64,000 nucleotides of DNA from Spirosoma telluris (GCA_003259005.1 QLII01000001.1:8237001-8301000); one strand, 5' to 3'. Shown: positions 19,107-28,548, counted from the stretch's first letter. Program-made: numbers and translations. The notes: generated from the letters alone by a model not told the origin.

Positions 19107-20860
19107 ATGAAGTTAGTTTCTCTGTCTAATTCTCAGTCATTCCAATCCGGTCAGATGCGCCTACTGGCATCTGGACTGATCGCTATGGCTATTCTTTGCT
19201 TTTGCGTGATCTTAGGCGTCTACGTAGTCGATGTTCCCTGGATCGACGATATAGACGCGTTTTTGAGTTTTATCATTGGCTATATCGATGCGCCAACTTT
19301 GGGGCAAAAGCTTGATTGGCTGATTCGGCCCAACAACGAGCACCGCATTTTAATGGGTAAATTGATCACGCTATTCCTGTATAAGTTGACGGGTGTTGTG
19401 AGTTATCGCTGGTTGATTTTTGCGGCCTTTGCCTTTCTGCTGGGATTGTTGGCTCTGTTTTACCGCGTTTTTCGGTCGATGAATCTACCGCTGCTGGCAT
19501 TTGTGCCTGTGGCTTTTTTGCTGCTTCAGCCGCAATATTACCTCACCAGCATGTGGGCTATTACTGCTATGCAGCATCAGGTGGTGGTTATGATGTCTTT
19601 CGTGACCATCTATTTACTGGCAAGTGGTGATCAACGTCGATTTGGGGCCGCGCTGGGCATGCAGGTCTTAACCTCACTGTCAATGAGTAACGGCTTGTTT
19701 GGATGGATTGCCGGAGCAGTCGTGCTCGCCTTGCAAAGGCAGTGGATTCGGTTAGGTATCTGGCTCATAGTGGGTGTAGGGACCATCGTCTTTTATTTTC
19801 ATGATTTTCCGGATGGGCAAGGCAATGAAAGTAGTGTATCGTTCTTCCTGAAATACCCTTATCTGGTTTTCCTGGGGTTTTTTACCTTCACCGGCGGCCT
19901 GTTCGATTTCTTTTCTATGGCCAGCATCCTCTGGCGGAGCGTGCTGCCAACGCTGGCGGGTTTGGTTATCATTCTGGCCATGTTAGTCTTACTCTGGCGT
20001 ATGAATGAACCAAGGCTAGGGCGGCTGATTGGTGCCTATGAGTCATCAAACCGGGCAACCAAAGCACTCTGGAAACGGCGGTATTTTTTTACGGGCTGCT
20101 ACACATTTCTGATGGTCAATGCCGTTATCGTCGCCTTTCTACGGCCTCGCTTCGGGTATGAGGTAATGTTGATCAGCAACTACATGATTTACCCGGCGGT
20201 GCTGGTCATCCTGCTTTATCTGAATGTGCTCAGTGAACGCCAAACAGAACTGATCCTCAATCGTTGGGTAGGGTTTGGGCTAGTCGTCAGTCTGGTAATC
20301 TGGGGTAATTGGTATATTGTTCAGCTACCGAAAATGGCCTTTCGCAAACACCAGATACTCACCTATGCCTTCAACCAAAAGCATAATAAAACCGGCCTTG
20401 GTCCGAGCTGGGGAGTTCCTTTCTGGATCTGGCTGATCGAACCATGAGTGAAACGATTCGTCGGGGTATTTATCACTATCCGGATGCCTACTATACGCCT
20501 TACGAATCCCAGCTTCTGGCGTTTCGTCAGATGAAAGCCGATACAAGTTTAAAACTGCATATTTTGGGTGGAGGGTACAGCTACCTGGCAGAAACCAGCT
20601 ACAATGCCCTCCCTCAGCCGATTAGCGACGCTGCGATTGTGATTCAATCAGCTCAGCGAACCTATCTTTTCCCGGCTGAACTAGCCTACAAGTTTGGCAA
20701 TTTTTACCTGAACCGGCCCGTTCGAACGATTCAGGCTGAACTCATTAACCCAACGATTGCCCCCGACCGCTATCGGGTAGGTATTTTGTCGCCTTCGGAT
20801 ACTGAAAGTCCCATCCGATTTAGCCAAGAAATCGTGACTATTTCTGAGTACAAACCCTGA
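19107..20860 (+). CDS. Polytopic membrane protein, GT-C-like, with soluble C-terminal domain (frameshifted)
   Basis: ATG at 19107, 5 bases past the preceding stop. About 11 membrane segments; the first outer loop has VPWIDDIDAFLSF followed by an NNEHR motif, again with the acidic pair of GT-C enzymes. The frame breaks near 20420-20422 (TTT); one more T changes the end to VPFLDLADRTMSETIRRGIY and joins the next frame, a soluble domain of about 145 residues (to 20860). The corrected protein has 584 residues. If the break is real, the second part would be a separate 138-residue protein starting at 20444 with a 4-base overlap. Role as for its neighbour. Confidence 0.66.
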
Positions 20861-20896
20861 CCGTTCCCGAATAAACGACTGCCGAATATATCCCCA

Positions 20897-21940
20897 ATGT
20901 CAAAAAAGTTTACTTTTGCCAATTCTGCCACTGACTCACTAGCTATTGTTTTGCCAAATCCTCAGATTTCAATTATCGCTCCACTGTTCAACGAATCCGA
21001 GTCGTTTCCGCGCCTTGTTGCGCGACTGAACGCCGTGATGGAGAATTCGCCCCTGACTATTGAAGTTGTATTGATTGATGATGGGAGCCGCGATGATACC
21101 GCTGTACAGATGCAGCAACTGGCTTTGACCGATAGTCGATACCAATGCATATTTCTGTCCCGTAACTATGGTCACCAGATCGCCTTATCGGCGGGTATCG
21201 CCAGGGCCTGCGCTACGGAAGCCTTGTTTATTATCGACGGTGATTTACAAGACCCACCAGAACTACTGACCGACTTTTATCAGAAGTATCAGGAAGGGTA
21301 TGATGTGGTGTATGCCGTTCGGAAAAAGCGCAAGGAAAATTGGTTTAAACGCGTAGCCTATGCATCGTTTTACCGGTTTATGCGGTCTATTTCCTACGTG
21401 GATATGCCGCTGGATAGTGGTGATTTTTCGCTCATCAGCCGTCGGGTGGCCGATGTGTTGAACCAGATGCCCGAAGAGAGCCGGTTTATTCGGGGTATGC
21501 GAAGTTGGATTGGGTTTCGGCAGACGGGCTTTGAATATGAACGCGATGCCCGCCAGGCAGGAGAGTCGAAATACTCCTTCAAAATGCTCCAGCGGCTCGC
21601 CTATAATGGAATCTTTAACTTCAGCGAATACCCCATCAAAATTATTACCCGAATGGGTATGTTTACGCTGGGTATCGCTGGCCTATATTTGATTCAGACC
21701 CTCATCAAGCGATTTGTTTACCACGATGTACCACAGGGGTTTACGGCCTTGCTATTTTTCATTATTCTGTTCAGTGGTATTCAACTCATTGCGCTGGGCC
21801 TGATTGGGGAGTATGTATTACGGATATTTTTTCAGGCTAAAGGTCGCCCACTGTATGTTGTCCGGGAGGTTATCCGACAGCAGCAACGTCAGCCCTTGTC
21901 AGGTGTAAACGGCCAGAAACCGCAGGAGAATGTTATTTAA
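20897..21940 (+). CDS. Glycosyltransferase family 2, polyprenyl-phosphate type
   Basis: 347 residues. GT-A fold with ISIIAPLFNESESFPRL, LIDDGSRDDT (nucleotide-binding DDGS), and IIDGDLQDPPE (metal-binding DxD region), followed by two C-terminal membrane segments. This matches the DPM1/GtrB/ArnC group, which transfers a sugar from a nucleotide to undecaprenyl phosphate on the inner face. It would supply the lipid-linked donor used by the two polytopic proteins upstream. The MBOAT gene downstream overlaps it by 11 bases, so the cluster is probably one operon. Confidence 0.88.
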   Translation: MSKKFTFANSATDSLAIVLPNPQISIIAPLFNESESFPRLVARLNAVMENSPLTIEVVLIDDGSRDDTAVQMQQLALTDSRYQCIFLSRNYGHQIALSAGIARACATEALFIIDGDLQDPPELLTDFYQKYQEGYDVVYAVRKKRKENWFKRVAYASFYRFMRSISYVDMPLDSGDFSLISRRVADVLNQMPEESRFIRGMRSWIGFRQTGFEYERDARQAGESKYSFKMLQRLAYNGIFNFSEYPIKIITRMGMFTLGIAGLYLIQTLIKRFVYHDVPQGFTALLFFIILFSGIQLIALGLIGEYVLRIFFQAKGRPLYVVREVIRQQQRQPLSGVNGQKPQENVI

Positions 21941-23462
21941 TTCACTACAATTTTTACTGTTTTTTATTGTCGTAACCCTAAGCTACTTCAGCCTGAAGTG
22001 GCAGGGGCGATGGATACTGTTGTTAGTAGCCAGTTGCTACTTCTACATGGTTTTCCAGCCGACTTATATCCTGATTCTGTTTCTAACCATTATCATTGAT
22101 TACATAGCCGGTATCTGGATCGAGAAATCGAGCGGGAAAGCACGACGATGGTTACTGATTCTGTCCCTAATTTCAAATCTTGGTATTCTGGCTTTTTTCA
22201 AATACCTGGGTTTTTTTACTGAAAATATCGCGGCTCTGTTCGATGCATTTCAGATGCCGCATATGGCCGAATCGGTTACCAATCAGGTGAATCGGGTGTT
22301 TGTGAAGGTCTTGCATGTGTTTGGGCAAAGTGGCATATCGTCCTATAAAGACAACATGAGCATTCTGCCCATTGGCCTATCGTTTCATACCTTTCAGGCC
22401 ATGAGCTACACCATTGAAGTGTACCGGGGAAATCATAAGGCCGAGAAGCATTTTGGTATTTATGCACTCTACGTCATGTTCTACCCGCAGTTGGTGGCAG
22501 GCCCTATTGAGCGCCCTCAAAACGTATTGTGGCAGTTTCACCAATACTTCAAGTACGATCGTGAAAATGTGAAGGCCGGGCTTATGCAGATGGCGTTTGG
22601 GCTATTCAAAAAGCTTGTTATTGCCGACCGACTGGCCATGCTCGTGGATGCTAGCTACGGCAATCCGTCGGAGCATAACGGGCTGACCCTTTTGGCTGCC
22701 ACCTTTTTCTATACCTTCCAGATATACTGTGATTTTTCAGGTTACTCCGATGTAGCGATTGGGGCTGCACGGGTCATGGGATTCGATCTCATGGAAAACT
22801 TCAGAACGCCCTACATTGCACAATCCATTTCGGAGTTCTGGCGACGCTGGCACATCTCGCTCTCCACCTGGTTTCGGGATTACCTGTACATTCCGTTGGG
22901 GGGTAACCGCAAGGGCGAATTCCGTCAGTACCTTAACATGCTGATCGTATTTCTGGCCAGCGGTCTCTGGCACGGACCCAACTGGACGTATGTAATTTGG
23001 GGTGGACTAAATGGTTTATATCAGATCCTGGCTGTTTTACGGGATAAACTCCTTGCCAAAATGGGCTTTTCGAGTACACCCGCCCGGATGGTTACGTCGC
23101 CTGTACACGATACAGAAAGTCGCAAATCGCCCGTGCGTGTGATTGTCAACACCCTCATTACGTTTGTGCTCATCATGCTGACCTGGGTGTTCTTCCGGGC
23201 CCGTAATCTCGGCGATGCGTTCCTGATTCTGAAGCAGATTGCCACTCTGTCGATCAATGATCGTATCGAGAGCCCGATGAATTCAGTGGAAATGTGGTTC
23301 AGTGTGGTGCTAATCGCTTTCCTGATGCTGAAAGAATATTTCTACCTGACCATCCCAACGCGTAATACCGTTCGTTTCGCTGTTCTGTTTGGGCTGATTA
23401 CCTTCATGACGTACCTCTTCGGGGTTTTCTCCTCGAATCAGTTCATTTATTTCCAGTTCTGA
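21930..23462 (+). CDS. MBOAT family O-acyltransferase
   Basis: 510 residues with about 10-12 membrane segments. Typical MBOAT blocks: ILPIGLSFHTFQAMSYTIEV, AGPIERPQNV, FWRRWHISLSTWFRDYLY and the catalytic His in SGLWHGPNWTYVIWGG. Closest in layout to AlgI/DltB-type acyltransferases, which acetylate exported polysaccharides. Here it probably O-acetylates the glycan built by the preceding genes. Overlaps the GT2 gene by 11 bases and runs 16 bases into the convergent nucleotidyltransferase gene. Confidence 0.9.
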   Translation: MLFNSLQFLLFFIVVTLSYFSLKWQGRWILLLVASCYFYMVFQPTYILILFLTIIIDYIAGIWIEKSSGKARRWLLILSLISNLGILAFFKYLGFFTENIAALFDAFQMPHMAESVTNQVNRVFVKVLHVFGQSGISSYKDNMSILPIGLSFHTFQAMSYTIEVYRGNHKAEKHFGIYALYVMFYPQLVAGPIERPQNVLWQFHQYFKYDRENVKAGLMQMAFGLFKKLVIADRLAMLVDASYGNPSEHNGLTLLAATFFYTFQIYCDFSGYSDVAIGAARVMGFDLMENFRTPYIAQSISEFWRRWHISLSTWFRDYLYIPLGGNRKGEFRQYLNMLIVFLASGLWHGPNWTYVIWGGLNGLYQILAVLRDKLLAKMGFSSTPARMVTSPVHDTESRKSPVRVIVNTLITFVLIMLTWVFFRARNLGDAFLILKQIATLSINDRIESPMNSVEMWFSVVLIAFLMLKEYFYLTIPTRNTVRFAVLFGLITFMTYLFGVFSSNQFIYFQF

Positions 23463-24163
23463 GAATCAATTTGAGCGATAATAGCTTTCCAGATTTTGAG
23501 AATACGCTGTGTTCGGGGACTTGCTGTACTCCGTTCCAAATGAACATAGATATTTTCGTCAACGTTTGGGTTCGCAAGTAGTGCATTTATCTCCCTTTGC
23601 AAGTACAAAAAAACGGGACCTGGACTCTGCATTATCTCATTCATCAGTTCGTTCCGATTGTCGAAGGGGTAAATAATATCCTCAAAGTCGGGATTTACGC
23701 GCGGGTCCTGACCATGCCGGCATGAATTGAACGCTTCGAGCTTAGTCGCAATAAAATAAGGAGCTGAAAATAGGCGTATAGATTGACGTTCATCTAGCTG
23801 ATAAACAACCGACTGAGCAATTCCATCTTTATACCACGGATTAGGAAACCCTAATATGTCCGGATCGGTCGGCATAACGTCAACGATCAGGCCATGAATT
23901 TTGTAACGGCAAATAATCCCTGATTCTATATCATTTATGAATCCCAATTGACGTAATCGTTCTTCAATTTGGCTGCTGAATTCAGCATACGTAGCTACTT
24001 CAATAACAACGTCCACATCATCAGTGGGCCGCGCTTCCGAAGCAGCTGGGTCATCCGCATAAAGACTAACCGTGGCACCTCCTACAAATACGACCTTGTC
24101 TTTGAGTTCTTCTAACGTATTAGCTACAGCTCGTAGTCGTACCAGATTTACATGGTGATTCAT
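23447..24163 (-). CDS. Nucleotidyltransferase, AbiEii-like (putative toxin)
   Basis: 238 residues. Near the start is the nucleotidyltransferase signature FVGGATVSLY followed by RPTDDVDVVIEV, giving the GG(A/S)T and DxD residues; LIVDVMPTD may supply the third acidic residue. The middle resembles COG-type nucleotidyltransferases related to the AbiEii/AbiGii toxins (YFIATKLEAF with a conserved Lys). It overlaps the upstream gene by 4 bases on the same strand and has no promoter of its own. By analogy with AbiE or MenA, it may add nucleotides to tRNA and stop growth, but this cannot be read from the sequence. It could instead be an antibiotic-type nucleotidyltransferase. Confidence 0.72.
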   Translation of the reverse strand: MNHHVNLVRLRAVANTLEELKDKVVFVGGATVSLYADDPAASEARPTDDVDVVIEVATYAEFSSQIEERLRQLGFINDIESGIICRYKIHGLIVDVMPTDPDILGFPNPWYKDGIAQSVVYQLDERQSIRLFSAPYFIATKLEAFNSCRHGQDPRVNPDFEDIIYPFDNRNELMNEIMQSPGPVFLYLQREINALLANPNVDENIYVHLERSTASPRTQRILKIWKAIIAQIDSQNWK

Positions 24164-24729
24164 GCGGTTACTAATAGACGTTTACGAAGCTCTTCTACTG
24201 CCAGAGTTACTTCTCTGGTTTTTCCAACCCGTATAGCATCTACCAGGGCCAGCATTTCATACAGGAGTGGGTCATTATTGACAGCCTGCACGATGGTTGG
24301 ATATAGTGGTTCAATTGCCTGGCCACGCACGGTACCGTCAGCGCTTGGCCATACATAGGGTTCATTTGATTGGATTAGGTCAGCTAACGGTTTAGCTGAA
24401 TGAGCAGTTGGGATACCACGCACTAAGGCTCCTGGCTGTTGAGGAAAGGTATATTTCAGGCCATATTGTAAAAACTCAAACAAGGCTTGCGACATAACTT
24501 TTTTTCGATCTGGATCATATAAGCCCGCAAATGCTGATCGCCCTAGTGATTCAGTCACCTCAGAGGGGCTGATCTTTAGACCAGTCGCAATATCCTTTTT
24601 CAGTAGCCCTGGTTCTGGTAGTATTATTCCCTTACCCAAATTTCCAAGATCAATAACCCTATTGTAAAAGGTGCTAACCTTCAATAAGATTGGTATGTCC
24701 TGAGGGCGCATTCCACTGTGTTTTTTCAT
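24160..24729 (-). CDS. Winged-helix-like partner of the nucleotidyltransferase (putative antitoxin/repressor)
   Basis: 189 residues starting MKKHSGMRPQDIPILLKV. The first half has a helix-turn-helix-like stretch (KKDIATGLKISPSEVTESL), so it probably binds DNA; the second half ends in a charged helix (EVTLAVEELRKRLLV). It is translated first and overlaps the nucleotidyltransferase by 4 bases. A 24-base palindrome touches its start codon, as expected of an autorepressor. The order (DNA-binding protein first, nucleotidyltransferase second) is that of AbiE-type type IV toxin-antitoxin pairs, although the sequence is not clearly AbiEi. Confidence 0.7.
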   Translation of the reverse strand: MKKHSGMRPQDIPILLKVSTFYNRVIDLGNLGKGIILPEPGLLKKDIATGLKISPSEVTESLGRSAFAGLYDPDRKKVMSQALFEFLQYGLKYTFPQQPGALVRGIPTAHSAKPLADLIQSNEPYVWPSADGTVRGQAIEPLYPTIVQAVNNDPLLYEMLALVDAIRVGKTREVTLAVEELRKRLLVTA

Positions 24730-24730
24730 G

Positions 24731-24754
24731 ATTCGCGATTCGCGAATTGCGAAT
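24731..24754 (-). promoter_or_regulatory. Palindromic operator of the putative toxin-antitoxin operon
   Basis: ATTCGCGATTCGCGAATTGCGAAT is a 24-base palindrome with one mismatched pair and a perfect centre ATTCGCGAAT. It lies one base upstream of the start codon (24729) and covers the expected transcription start. Confidence 0.7.
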
Positions 24755-24758
24755 TTTT

Positions 24759-24766
24759 CAAATGTA
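24759..24766 (-). promoter_or_regulatory. -7 promoter element of the putative toxin-antitoxin operon
   Basis: On the minus strand TACATTTG matches TAnnTTTG. It is 5 bases upstream of the palindrome, so transcription would begin within it, leaving a leader of about 20 bases. Confidence 0.6.
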
Positions 24767-24847
24767 GCAAAAATTAGAAGAGGCTTGTGGGTCGGAATTG
24801 ATTTTATTGGTAGTCAATAATCTCCAATAAGTAGAAAGGTAAGAACT

Positions 24848-25360
24848 CTATGGTTTCAGTTCCTCAAACGTCAACGCCACGCCGTTCATGCAGTACCGCA
24901 AACCGGTAGGCTCCGGGCCGTCGTTAAATACGTGCCCCAGGTGGGCATCGCAAACCGAGCAGCGAACCTCCGTCCGGTTGCCATCTGCTTCATTATAAAC
25001 CGCGTTTGAAACGATAGGAGCGTAAAAACTGGGCCAGCCGGTATGCGAGTCGAATTTAGTCTCGGAGCGGAAAAGCGGGTTGTGGCAGCAGATACAGCTA
25101 TAAATACCCTGCCGATGTTCATTTGTCAATTCACTACTACCGGGCCACTCGGTGCCCTGCTCACGCGTGATGGTATAGGCAGAGCGCGGCAGGATTTTCT
25201 TCCATTCGGCATCCGTCTTTTCAACCCGGCGATCACCAGGGGACGTTACACCCGGAGGGCGTTTATGCGGAGGACGAGGCTTCGCGACATAACTGCCATA
25301 TAACCACAATAGTCCAGCTACCAGAGCCGCAATCAGCAAAAACAGATAAGTTGGTTTCAT
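24848..25360 (-). CDS. msrB: Peptide methionine (R)-S-oxide reductase, membrane-anchored
   Basis: 170 residues. An N-terminal signal or anchor (YLFLLIAALVAGLLWLYGSY) is followed by the MsrB fold. Two zinc-binding pairs are visible (CICC and CSVC), plus GTEWPGSS, FDSHTGWPSF and the catalytic RYCMNGVAL; most homologues have RYCIN. It repairs oxidised methionine in proteins, here on the periplasmic side. The moxR gene lies 56 bases upstream on the same strand. Confidence 0.93.
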   Translation of the reverse strand: MKPTYLFLLIAALVAGLLWLYGSYVAKPRPPHKRPPGVTSPGDRRVEKTDAEWKKILPRSAYTITREQGTEWPGSSELTNEHRQGIYSCICCHNPLFRSETKFDSHTGWPSFYAPIVSNAVYNEADGNRTEVRCSVCDAHLGHVFNDGPEPTGLRYCMNGVALTFEELKP

Positions 25361-25416
25361 GGGCGTAAAAGCATCAGGACCAAAACACCAGCCAGCAATT
25401 CCCCGTTCACTTATGC

Positions 25417-26394
25417 TTACCGTCCGATGGCAACCTTCCGCAAAATGGAATCAATGATCTGTAAGGTTGTAACACCGTCGGCTTCGGCTTCGTAGTTGAG
25501 CATAATCCGGTGGTTGAATACATCCGCAGCTACTTCTTTAATGTCTTCGGGTAGCACATAGTCGCGTCGATCGAAATAGGCAAGCGCTTTGGCGGCCAGG
25601 TTCAGATTAATGCTGGCACGGGGTGATACCCCAAACTGAATATAACGGGATTCATCGCGGAGATTGAACTCAAGCGGGCGACGGGTGGCAAAAACCAGTT
25701 CAATGATATATCGTTCGAGCGTTTCCGAAATGGTGATGCCGTTGATTTCATTGCGAATGGCAACCAGTTCTTCCTTGCCCAATACGGGTTGCACTTCATA
25801 GTCGAAATTCATGTTCGACATTCGGCGCATCACTTCCAGCTCATCGTCTTTACTTAGGTAATCGACAAAGACTTTCATCATGAAGCGATCAACCTGCGCT
25901 TCGGGCAATGGATAGGTACCTTCCTGTTCCACAGGGTTTTGGGTGGCCAGCACCAGAAAAGGTCGATCGAGAACAAACGTTTCTTCGCCAATGGTTACCT
26001 GTTTCTCCTGCATCGCTTCGAGCAGTGCCGACTGTACTTTCGCGGGTGAGCGATTGATTTCATCGGCCAGAATCAGGTTCGCAAAAATGGGCCCTTGCTT
26101 TACCTCAAATTCCGCCGTTTTCTGGTTGAAAATCATCGTCCCGATCAGGTCGGCAGGCAGCAGGTCGGGGGTAAATTGAATCCGTTGAAAGTCCAGTTCA
26201 AGTACTTTGGCCAGCGTATTGATTGTTAATGTTTTGGCTAAGCCCGGAACGCCTTCAAGTATGATATGCCCACCCGTAAACAGGCCAATGAGTAGCCGAT
26301 TAAGCAGACGTTCCTGCCCAACCACAACCTGGCTCATTTCGCTGAAGATCTCGCGAATTTTAGAATGGTACGTAAACGTGGTGGTTGGTTGCAT
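25417..26394 (-). CDS. MoxR family AAA+ ATPase
   Basis: 325 residues. Walker A is GVPGLAKT, Walker B is LILADEINR, sensor 1 is FLVLATQNPVEQEGTYPLPE, and an arginine-finger region (EAQVDRF) follows; all are typical of MoxR proteins. These ATPases usually act with von Willebrand-factor-A proteins to assemble metal enzymes or envelope complexes. No such partner is in the window; downstream on the same strand is msrB. The 91 bases upstream form an inverted repeat array. Confidence 0.92.
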   Translation of the reverse strand: MQPTTTFTYHSKIREIFSEMSQVVVGQERLLNRLLIGLFTGGHIILEGVPGLAKTLTINTLAKVLELDFQRIQFTPDLLPADLIGTMIFNQKTAEFEVKQGPIFANLILADEINRSPAKVQSALLEAMQEKQVTIGEETFVLDRPFLVLATQNPVEQEGTYPLPEAQVDRFMMKVFVDYLSKDDELEVMRRMSNMNFDYEVQPVLGKEELVAIRNEINGITISETLERYIIELVFATRRPLEFNLRDESRYIQFGVSPRASINLNLAAKALAYFDRRDYVLPEDIKEVAADVFNHRIMLNYEAEADGVTTLQIIDSILRKVAIGR

Positions 26395-26396
26395 GT

Positions 26397-26482
26397 TTTA
26401 GTCGTCAGCCCATAGTCGTCAGTCATCAGTGTATTAATAGGGAGCTATTTACTAGCGACTACTAACTGATTACTATCGACTC
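26397..26482. repeat. Degenerate inverted repeat array c
   Basis: Left TAGTCGTCAG and ATAGTCGTCAGTCATCAG units face GCGACTACTAACTGATTACT and ATCGACT on the right. It fills the gap between the stop of prmC and the start of moxR. The unit sequence resembles arrays a and f. Confidence 0.6.
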
Positions 26483-26485
26483 TTT

Positions 26486-27334
26486 TTAAAATGTGGCCCG
26501 GATGCTACGATCCTTGCCGTGAATATCTTTGTACACCTGAATTTTGGTGAAGCCACGTTCGGCAAATACTTGCCGGGTGGCATCGCCGAAGCGTTCGTTT
26601 ATTTCAACGTAGCAGGAGCCGTCTTTGGTTAGGTGACGGACGCAGAAATCGGCGACTGCTTTGTAAAAAACCAACGGGTCATTGTCTTCTACAAATAACG
26701 CGAGACCGGGTTCATAATCCAGTACGTTGCGATCCATATCGGCGGCCTCGGAGCGCGTCACATAAGGGGGGTTACTCACCACACAATCGAACCGGCGGCT
26801 GAAATCAGCCGGAACATTCAGAATATCCTGGATCTCGAAAATGACGTCGGCGTTCAGATGCTCGGCATTCCGGTGGGCAAGCGTAAGTGCCTTATCCGAA
26901 ACATCCCAACCCGTAACAACCGACTGCGGCAGGAAGCGGGCCAGTGTAATGGCAATGCAGCCGCTCCCCGTGCCAATGTCAACAATGGGTACATCGTCGG
27001 TACGGTCGGCAAAATCGTGCATAATGAGCCGCACCAGATCTTCGGTTTCGGGTCGTGGAATCAATACATCGGGCGAGACTTCGAATTCTAAACCGCAGAA
27101 AATGGTTGTGCCAATAACATGCTGAATAGGCTCCTGTCGGTTCAGCCGTTCCAGGATCTTGAACCAATCTGGTTCCGTACGGTTCGGTGGGAGCGGTTTA
27201 TCCGTCAGAATATCTGTTTTACGCAGCCCGAAGTAATGATCGAGCAGCATAAACGCCATTTCCCTTGCTTCTTCGGGCGGATAGGCTGTAATGTTTTTGC
27301 TTAGGCGGTCGTATAGAGGTTTGGCGGTGGCCAT
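26486..27334 (-). CDS. prmC: Release factor glutamine methyltransferase
   Basis: 282 residues. The N-terminal helical domain is followed by a Rossmann methyltransferase with VDIGTGSGCIAITLARFL (SAM binding) and the substrate motif VVSNPPYV. PrmC methylates the Gln of the GGQ motif in release factors RF1 and RF2. Start at 27334 (MATAKPLYDRL). A TATTTTTG promoter element is 23 bases upstream. Divergent from ribD. Confidence 0.94.
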   Translation of the reverse strand: MATAKPLYDRLSKNITAYPPEEAREMAFMLLDHYFGLRKTDILTDKPLPPNRTEPDWFKILERLNRQEPIQHVIGTTIFCGLEFEVSPDVLIPRPETEDLVRLIMHDFADRTDDVPIVDIGTGSGCIAITLARFLPQSVVTGWDVSDKALTLAHRNAEHLNADVIFEIQDILNVPADFSRRFDCVVSNPPYVTRSEAADMDRNVLDYEPGLALFVEDNDPLVFYKAVADFCVRHLTKDGSCYVEINERFGDATRQVFAERGFTKIQVYKDIHGKDRSIRATF

Positions 27335-27357
27335 TGGATTCTGTCGAGTAATTTTGT

Positions 27358-27365
27358 CAAAAATA
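27358..27365 (-). promoter_or_regulatory. -7 promoter element of prmC
   Basis: TATTTTTG on the minus strand matches TAnnTTTG, 23 bases upstream of the prmC start. An ACTTG lies about 23 bases further up as a possible -33 element, inside the inverted repeat. Confidence 0.5.
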
Positions 27366-27367
27366 GG

Positions 27368-27467
27368 GAAGTTTACGGTTTATCGTTTCAAGTTTCAGGT
27401 TCCATATTCCTCGAACCTGCGCTAACCTGATTCGTGAAGCCTGAATATTGAAACGATAAAGTACAAA
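27368..27467. repeat. Inverted repeat d between prmC and ribD
   Basis: TTTATCGTTTCAAGTTTCAGG with GTTCC on the left is mirrored by GAACCTG and CCTGAATATTGAAACGATAAA on the right. It ends 3 bases before the ribD start. Unit sequence differs from arrays a-c but placement and shape are the same. Confidence 0.6.
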
Positions 27468-27469
27468 AT

Positions 27470-28538
27470 ATGAACCAATTCATGCGTCGTGCCCTCGAAT
27501 TAGCTACGCTTGGCCGGGCCATGTCAGCCCCAATCCAATGGTTGGCTGCGTGATTGTGCATGATCCGAAAGGCACCGAGCCGCGAATCATTGGTGAAGGG
27601 TGGCACCAACGCTACGGAGAAGCACATGCCGAGCGCAATGCGATGGCATCAGTTCGACCCGAAGATCTGCACTTGGTGCCCGAGAGTACCGCCTACGTAA
27701 CCCTGGAACCCTGCTCGCATTATGGTAAGCAGCCTCCCTGTGCGGATTTGCTCATCGAGAAAAAGATCGGACGCGTTGTTTGTTGTAATGACGATCCTAA
27801 TCCACTAGTAGGTGGTCAGGGTTTTGCAAAATTGCGGGCGGCTGGTATTGCTGTTGAAACGGGTGTTATGGCTGACCTAGGCCGTGAAGTAAACGCACGG
27901 TTCTTTACGTTCTTCGAGGGGCAACTAATCGTCAGAAACGGCCCTATATCATCCTGAAATGGGCTGAAACGTCTGATGGCTTTATGGGTGCGGGTGCCGA
28001 AGGCGGTCAGCCCGTTAAAATAAGTGGCGACTTGTCGAACCGACTGGTGCACCGCTGGCGCAGTGAAGAAGACGCTATTATGGTAGGCACCAACACCGCC
28101 CGAATGGATAACCCCCGGCTAAATACACGACTCTGGCCCGGTAAGAATCCGACGCGGATCGTTTTTGATAATCGACTTGTGCTGGATAAAAATCTACATG
28201 TGTTCGATGGCTCCCAACCTACAATTGTGTATTATCAAACTAACGATAAGCTACCGGATGAACGTCCCAACGTCATTTACTCAATCACCAATTCGCTCAT
28301 TCATACATTACAAGATCTTCATGAGCGCAAGATTCAGTCGGTTTTGGTAGAAGGCGGAGCAACTCTCTTGCAGTCGTTTCTGGAGGCTGGTTTGTGGGAT
28401 GAAATACGTGTGTTTCGTAGTCGAATGATGCTGGGGAAGGGTCGGTTCGCTGGTGCGATAAAAGCTCCGGGCGTTCAGGGGAGGTTAGTTAGCCGGGAGA
28501 TGGTAGGGGAGGACGAATTGACGATTTATAAGCCGTGA
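27470..28538 (+). CDS. ribD: Bifunctional riboflavin biosynthesis deaminase/reductase (two frameshifts)
   Basis: The deaminase half shows HAERNA and PCSHYGKQPPC, the zinc ligands and catalytic Glu. The reductase half has ISGDLSNRLVHRWRSEEDAI, LVEGGATLLQSFL. Two steps of riboflavin synthesis are carried out: deamination, then side-chain reduction. The frame breaks twice: at GGG 27526-27528 (one more G gives LGRGHVSPNPMVG) and at G4 27918-27921 (one more G gives ATNRQKRPYIILKWAETSDG). With both restored the protein has 356 residues, the usual length. ATG at 27470 follows inverted repeat d. Since riboflavin synthesis is essential and no second copy is visible, sequence error is likely. Confidence 0.9.
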
Positions 28539-28548
28539 GTATCAAAGA

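Noticed and set aside
20444..20860. Separate 138-residue protein following the second polytopic protein
   Set aside because: One added T at 20420-20422 joins it in frame to the upstream gene, consistent with the other frame breaks; treated as its C-terminal domain.
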